Shown one piece after another: positions 7,289 to 10,478 of a DNA stretch of 10,478 nt; within the stretch, counting starts at the first letter, position 1; each line of letters opens with the position of its first letter. Origin of the DNA: Gemmatimonadota bacterium. Lineage in GTDB: Bacteria; Gemmatimonadota; Gemmatimonadetes; Gemmatimonadales; Gemmatimonadaceae. The notes below the pieces were generated by a model. The model did not search any database, had not been told where the DNA came from, and saw only the letters and a list, made by a program, of their open reading frames with translations. Location: contig CANJOX010000085.1 of assembly GCA_947475795.1 (NCBI GenBank), positions 1-10,478 of the forward strand, in the 5' to 3' direction. The translations under genes and the position numbers were made by a program.

Positions 7289-8275
7289 GTGAGACGGCGC
7301 GCGGTGCATCCCGTTGTGATGCGTGCGGGTGCACGCACCACGCCGGACACGGGAACCGTGGCACCACCGACGCTGCGCGTGTCCGTGGTGACGATGGCCT
7401 ACAACCGGCCCGCGGCGTTGCGGGACTGCCTCGCGTCGCTGGCCGCCCAGTCGCTGCCCCGGTGCGATTTCGAAGTGGTCGTGGTGGACGTCTCGACGAC
7501 GTCGGTCGCGTCCATCCTCGCGGAGTTTGCGACGCAGCTGCAGCTGGCACACCACGTGGTGCCGAACGGTGGCGTGGCCGCCAACCGCAATGCGGGCGCC
7601 GCCCGCGCGCGCGGGACGGTGCTGGCTTTCCTCGACGACGACTGTCGCGCGGATGGTGAGTGGCTGGCCCAGCTCGTGGCCCTCGTGGAGCAGCACCCCG
7701 ACGCGCTGGTGGCCGGGCTCGTGGTGCACGACGCACGGCACGCCGCCATCCCCGCGGCCGGTCAGGTCATTACCGAAGCGGTGGACGCCTTCTTCAATCC
7801 GCCCGGTGCCCCGCCACGTTTCCTGCCGGGGCTCAACTTTGCACTCAACCGGCACGCCTACCTCGCGCTGGGCGGGTGCGACGTACGCTACGGCCGGCTG
7901 GCGGCGGAAGACCGCGACTTCGTGGACCGGTGGCGGCAGGCGGGCGGGCAGCTGGTGCGCTGTCCCCACACCTACGTGCACCACGATCACCGGAGCTCGT
8001 TGGGCGGCTTCGTCCGTCAGTATGTGAACTACGGACGCGGCGCGTGGCGCTACCACCAGGCACGCCGCGCGCGGCGCAGTGGGCGCATGGCGGACGATCT
8101 GCGCTTACACGTGGGGCTGCCGCGCTATCTGCCCGCGTCGCTCGCCCGCCTGCCGTGGCCCACGCGCGTGCCGGTGCTGCTGTTGCTGGCCGTCTGGCAG
8201 GCGGCGAATGCGGCCGGCTTTGTCTGGCAGGCGGCGGCGGATACGCTTGCCGCGACGCGTCCGGGCAGGGACTGA
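7289..8275 (+). CDS. Glycosyltransferase family 2 (GT-A), first copy
   Basis: A protein of up to 328 residues with a GT-A nucleotide-sugar transferase fold. The fold opens at VSVVTMAYNRPAALRDCLAS (31-50). The metal-binding DxD is in FLDDDCRAD (114-122), following the NRNAGAARARG helix (99-109). The putative catalytic base is in AAEDRDF (205-211). A C-terminal RQYVNYGRGAWRYH segment and a hydrophobic stretch (about 294-312) suggest membrane association. The strand that usually reads VVDDGSTD here reads VVDVSTTS, so one of the usual nucleotide-binding acids is missing. The start is unsure: GTG 7289 directly abuts the amidase stop, but GTG 7304, GTG 7316 or ATG 7319 would all keep the whole fold, and none has a clear ribosome site. 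It is the first of three adjacent glycosyltransferase genes. The likely role is building a surface glycan; donor and acceptor are unknown. Confidence 0.88.
   Translation: MRRRAVHPVVMRAGARTTPDTGTVAPPTLRVSVVTMAYNRPAALRDCLASLAAQSLPRCDFEVVVVDVSTTSVASILAEFATQLQLAHHVVPNGGVAANRNAGAARARGTVLAFLDDDCRADGEWLAQLVALVEQHPDALVAGLVVHDARHAAIPAAGQVITEAVDAFFNPPGAPPRFLPGLNFALNRHAYLALGGCDVRYGRLAAEDRDFVDRWRQAGGQLVRCPHTYVHHDHRSSLGGFVRQYVNYGRGAWRYHQARRARRSGRMADDLRLHVGLPRYLPASLARLPWPTRVPVLLLLAVWQAANAAGFVWQAAADTLAATRPGRD
8192..8236 (+). repeat. 15-bp direct repeat at 30-bp spacing inside the first GT2 gene
   Basis: GTCTGGCAGGCGGCG occurs at 8192-8206 and again at 8222-8236. It codes a repeated VWQAA ten residues apart in the C-terminal tail (about residues 302-316). 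It is probably a small internal duplication within an Ala-rich helix. Confidence 0.8.
8267..8271 (+). promoter_or_regulatory. Ribosome binding site for the GT-B glycosyltransferase
   Basis: AGGGA ends six bases before the ATG at 8278 and overlaps the end of the preceding gene. It is one of the few clear Shine-Dalgarno matches in the window and fixes this start. Confidence 0.65.
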
Positions 8276-8277
8276 GC

Positions 8278-9408
8278 ATGCACGTCTGCCTGATGTGCAT
8301 CGAGTTCTTCGGGGATTCGATCTACGGCGGCTTTGGCCGGTCCACGCGCTTTATCGGACGGGAACTGGCGCGTCGGGGAGTGCAGGTGTCGGTGGTCGTC
8401 TCTCGGCGGTCACCCGATCGCCCGGACCGGTACGAGCTCGAGGGGATGACGGTGCATCAGGTAGCGCCGGCCCGGATGGACCACGCGGTACGGTTATTCC
8501 GCACGCTGCGCGCTGATGTGTACCACTCGCAGGACACCTCGATGCTCACCCTGCTGTCCCGGATCGCCTGTCCGCAGGCGGCGCATGTGGTGACCTTTCG
8601 CGATCCCATGGACCACGTGGACTGGCGCATCGAATCCGACCACGCCGGCATGCCGGCGGCCGGGTGGTGGAGTTACCGGCAGTTCATCGGCAATCCGCTG
8701 GTCACGCGTGCGGTGCGCCAGGCCGATGGGCGCTACGCAGCGGCCACGTTCATTGGCCCCAAGGCGCGGGCCATTTTCGGGTTGCCGGAGACGCCCCCCC
8801 TCTTGGCGTCGCCCGTGGACCTGCCGCTCACCGACACCCCGAAGGCCACGCGTCCGACGATCTGTTGGGTGGGGCGATGGGAGGGGCGCAAGCGCATCGA
8901 GCACTTCTTCGCGCTCGCGGCCGCCAATCCGCACGTGACCTGCGTCGCCGTGGGTGGTGCGCGCGACCCGCAGCGCGACCGGGCGCTGCGGGTGCGGTAC
9001 AGCGGCCTGCCCAATCTCCTCATGACCGGGGTGCTCGATCAATTCGCCGACCCGGCGTGGAGCCGCGTGATGGGCGAGAGTTGGGTGCTGGTGAACACCT
9101 CGCTGCGCGAGGGGCTGCCCACCACCTTCCTGGAAGCGGCGGCCCACGGGACCGCCATCCTGAGCGGCAACGACCCGGACGGGTTTGCGAGCCGGTTCGG
9201 GGCACACGCCGAGGAGGGACGCCTGCAGGACGCGCTGACGTGGCTGCTGGCGCACGACCGCTGGCGCACGTTGGGCCGGGCGGGATACGCCTTCGTGGCA
9301 CAACAGTTCGCCACCGAACCGGCGCTGCAGGCGCACCTCGACGCCTACGCTGCGGCGATCGACGCCGCGCGTCGCCGCACCGGGGCCGCGTCACGCCGCG
9401 CCTCGTGA
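8278..9408 (+). CDS. Glycosyltransferase, GT-B fold (GT4-like)
   Basis: A 376-residue GT-B glycosyltransferase resembling retaining family 4 enzymes. The N-terminal Rossmann half starts MHVCLMCIEFFGDSIYGGFG, with the Gly-rich acceptor-side loop followed by a STRFIGRELARRG helix. The C-terminal donor-binding half begins near 194 with ICWVGRWEGRKRIEHFF, where Arg200 and Lys205 fit the usual phosphate-binding pair. It contains the E-x7-E motif in REGLPTTFLEAAAHG (277-291; Glu278 and Glu286) and ends in a helical tail. The ATG at 8278 lies two bases after the previous stop and has a good ribosome site. The same frame is open upstream to 7660, but that part is shadow inside the first GT2 gene. Its TGA overlaps the next gene's GTG (GTGA), so translational coupling is likely. 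It is probably cytoplasmic or peripheral to the membrane. Donor sugar unknown. Confidence 0.9.
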   Translation: MHVCLMCIEFFGDSIYGGFGRSTRFIGRELARRGVQVSVVVSRRSPDRPDRYELEGMTVHQVAPARMDHAVRLFRTLRADVYHSQDTSMLTLLSRIACPQAAHVVTFRDPMDHVDWRIESDHAGMPAAGWWSYRQFIGNPLVTRAVRQADGRYAAATFIGPKARAIFGLPETPPLLASPVDLPLTDTPKATRPTICWVGRWEGRKRIEHFFALAAANPHVTCVAVGGARDPQRDRALRVRYSGLPNLLMTGVLDQFADPAWSRVMGESWVLVNTSLREGLPTTFLEAAAHGTAILSGNDPDGFASRFGAHAEEGRLQDALTWLLAHDRWRTLGRAGYAFVAQQFATEPALQAHLDAYAAAIDAARRRTGAASRRAS

Positions 9409-10328
9409 CCGGCGCGCCCGACGTCACCGTCATCATCCCGACCCGGAACCGGCGGGCGCTGCTGCACGAGTGCCTTGACAGCCTCCGGGGGCAGGAGGGC
9501 GTGCAGTGGGAGGCCATCGTGGTGGACGATGCCTCGACCGATGACAGCTGGCGCTGGTTGGCGCAGCTCGCCGACCCGCGCGTGTCGGCGATCCGGCAGG
9601 AGGTGCCGCAACGGCAGGCGGTGGCCCGCAACCGGGCGCTGCCGATGGCCCGTGGCCGCCACGTCCTGTTCCTCGACGACGACGACCTGCTCACGCCCGG
9701 CGCGCTCGCGGTACTCTCGGCGGCACTCGACGCGAACCCGCAGGCCGTGGCCGCGGTGGGCGCGCGCGAAGATTGGTTCACGGCGCAGGGCTATCGGCGG
9801 CGTCAGGTGCACCCGTGGGGGCGCGGACCGCGTGACATCACCACGGCACTGCTGGCCGGCTGGTCGGCCATTCCCAGCCAGACGCTGCTTGTGACCGAGG
9901 TGGTCCGCGCGGTGGGCGGCTATGCGCCCGAGCTGGTGCCCTGCGACGATCGCGACCTGATGCACAAGGTCACCCGTCACGGCCCGGTGGTGCTGTGCCC
10001 TGATGTCGTGGTGATCTACCGCATCACCCCCACGCAATGGCGACCGTCCAACGTGCGGCAGCTGCGCGAACGGGTGGCACGTCGCGCCATCCGGGAGCTG
10101 CCCAAATCGCGGTGGCGGCGGGCGCTGCGTATCCGGCGGCTGGTGCGCCTGGTGGACGACGCGGAAGACCGGTGCACCACCGGCTCGCCGCTGCGGGCGC
10201 TGATGCCGCTCGTGCAGGCGCTGCTCACCGCGCCCACGGTGCTGCTGTCGCCCATGATCGGGCCCTGGGTGGCGCGCCGGTTAGCCGGACGACTGGCGCG
10301 ACGCCTGATCCCAGCGCCGTCGGTGTAG
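9405..10328 (+). CDS. Glycosyltransferase family 2 (GT-A), second copy
   Basis: A 307-residue GT-A glycosyltransferase. It opens with VTVIIPTRNRRALLHECLDS (7-26), has the complete AIVVDDASTDDSW strand (37-49; Asp41 and Asp42), the AVARNRALPMARG helix and a DxD site in FLDDDDLLTPG (89-99). The acidic CDDRDL (180-185) is in the place of the usual catalytic-base ED motif. The last 80 residues are very basic (RERVARRAIR, RWRRALRIRR) with a hydrophobic stretch near 266-288, consistent with binding to the inner membrane face. The GTG at 9405 overlaps the preceding stop by four bases. The frame runs upstream to 8664, but only the part from 9405 is homologous. The protein is related in fold but not closely similar to the first GT2 protein, so this is not a recent duplication. 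Confidence 0.9.
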   Translation: MTGAPDVTVIIPTRNRRALLHECLDSLRGQEGVQWEAIVVDDASTDDSWRWLAQLADPRVSAIRQEVPQRQAVARNRALPMARGRHVLFLDDDDLLTPGALAVLSAALDANPQAVAAVGAREDWFTAQGYRRRQVHPWGRGPRDITTALLAGWSAIPSQTLLVTEVVRAVGGYAPELVPCDDRDLMHKVTRHGPVVLCPDVVVIYRITPTQWRPSNVRQLRERVARRAIRELPKSRWRRALRIRRLVRLVDDAEDRCTTGSPLRALMPLVQALLTAPTVLLSPMIGPWVARRLAGRLARRLIPAPSV

Positions 10329-10349
10329 CCCGCGCGACCGGCGCCGCCG

Positions 10350-10478
10350 TCAGCGCGCCCCGGCGGCCCGGCGGGCGCGATCCGCTTCCCACTCGTCGAA
10401 GGGGCCGTCGAAGTCCATCAGGCGTGTCCCGTTGAACCACCACACGCGGGTGGCCACCTGCCGCAGGAAGGCGCGGTC
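10350..10478 (-). CDS. ABC-F family ATPase, C-terminal fragment (5' end outside window)
   Basis: Read on the minus strand from the window edge, 42 residues run to a TGA at 10352-10350. They begin DRAFLRQVATRVWWFNGTRL, which continues from the H-loop (SHDR) of an ABC ATPase into the strand and turn that follow. They end FDGPFDEWEADRARRAAGAR, matching the C-terminus of duplicated-ATPase ABC-F proteins such as Uup or EttA, which act on ribosomes rather than in transport. The EWEADRARR ending recalls EttA, but the fragment is too short to decide. It is convergent with the glycosyltransferase genes, with 21 bp between the two stop codons and no evident terminator in that gap. Confidence 0.75.
   Translation of the reverse strand, partial: DRAFLRQVATRVWWFNGTRLMDFDGPFDEWEADRARRAAGAR

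Noticed and set aside
6800..8056. Minus-strand open frame of 418 codons spanning the amidase-GT2 junction
   Set aside because: It crosses two clear plus-strand genes, shows no recognisable motif and has shadow-type composition.
7660..8277. Upstream extension of the GT-B glycosyltransferase frame
   Set aside because: This part is an out-of-frame reading of the first GT2 gene. The ATG at 8278 has a ribosome site and begins the Rossmann fold.
8664..9404. Upstream extension of the second GT2 frame
   Set aside because: It is a shadow within the GT-B gene; GT2 homology begins just after the GTG at 9405.
10353..10378. GC-rich inverted repeat near the end of the ABC-F gene as a terminator
   Set aside because: The arms pair poorly, there is no T-run, and the bases lie inside the coding sequence.

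Overview
The window is a GC-rich stretch of bacterial chromosome, coding almost end to end. It looks like Gemmatimonadota (Gemmatimonadaceae-like). The main reason is the gene at 2931-5486: a Pkn-type serine/threonine kinase with one membrane span and a large TolB/WD40-like sensor, a protein type expanded in that phylum and in Acidobacteria. High GC, frequent GTG starts and weak Shine-Dalgarno signals fit but do not prove the assignment. No rRNA, tRNA, CRISPR array, phage gene or insertion sequence is visible.

Layout. (1) 3-530: the 3' end of an imidazolonepropionase-like amidohydrolase. (2) 622-2877: a two-gene unit in which both proteins are two-domain fusions. The first joins a DUF952 domain to a DUF985/cupin_5 domain. 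The second joins an SCP2-type lipid-carrier domain to a complete R2-like ligand-binding oxidase (R2lox), through a linker coded by a 15-bp tandem repeat. (3) 2931-10328: five same-strand genes with 0-2 bp gaps or 4-bp overlaps. They encode the receptor kinase, an exported amidase-signature hydrolase, a family 2 glycosyltransferase, a GT-B (GT4-like) glycosyltransferase and a second family 2 glycosyltransferase. (4) 10350-10478, minus strand: the C-terminal end of an ABC-F ATPase, converging on the glycosyltransferase genes.

How the genes may work together (inference). SCP2 domains bind hydrophobic ligands and R2lox crystal structures hold a fatty-acid-like ligand at a Mn/Fe site. The fusion is therefore best read as a carrier that presents a lipid to an oxidase. 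In the five-gene block, an envelope-sensing kinase is coupled in translation to an exported amidase and followed by glycosyltransferases, which suggests a cell-surface glycan or envelope function. No substrate can be read from the sequence.

The most novel item is the SCP2-R2lox fusion next to the DUF952-cupin_5 fusion. The rest is mostly recognisable families, with a few altered motif positions noted below.
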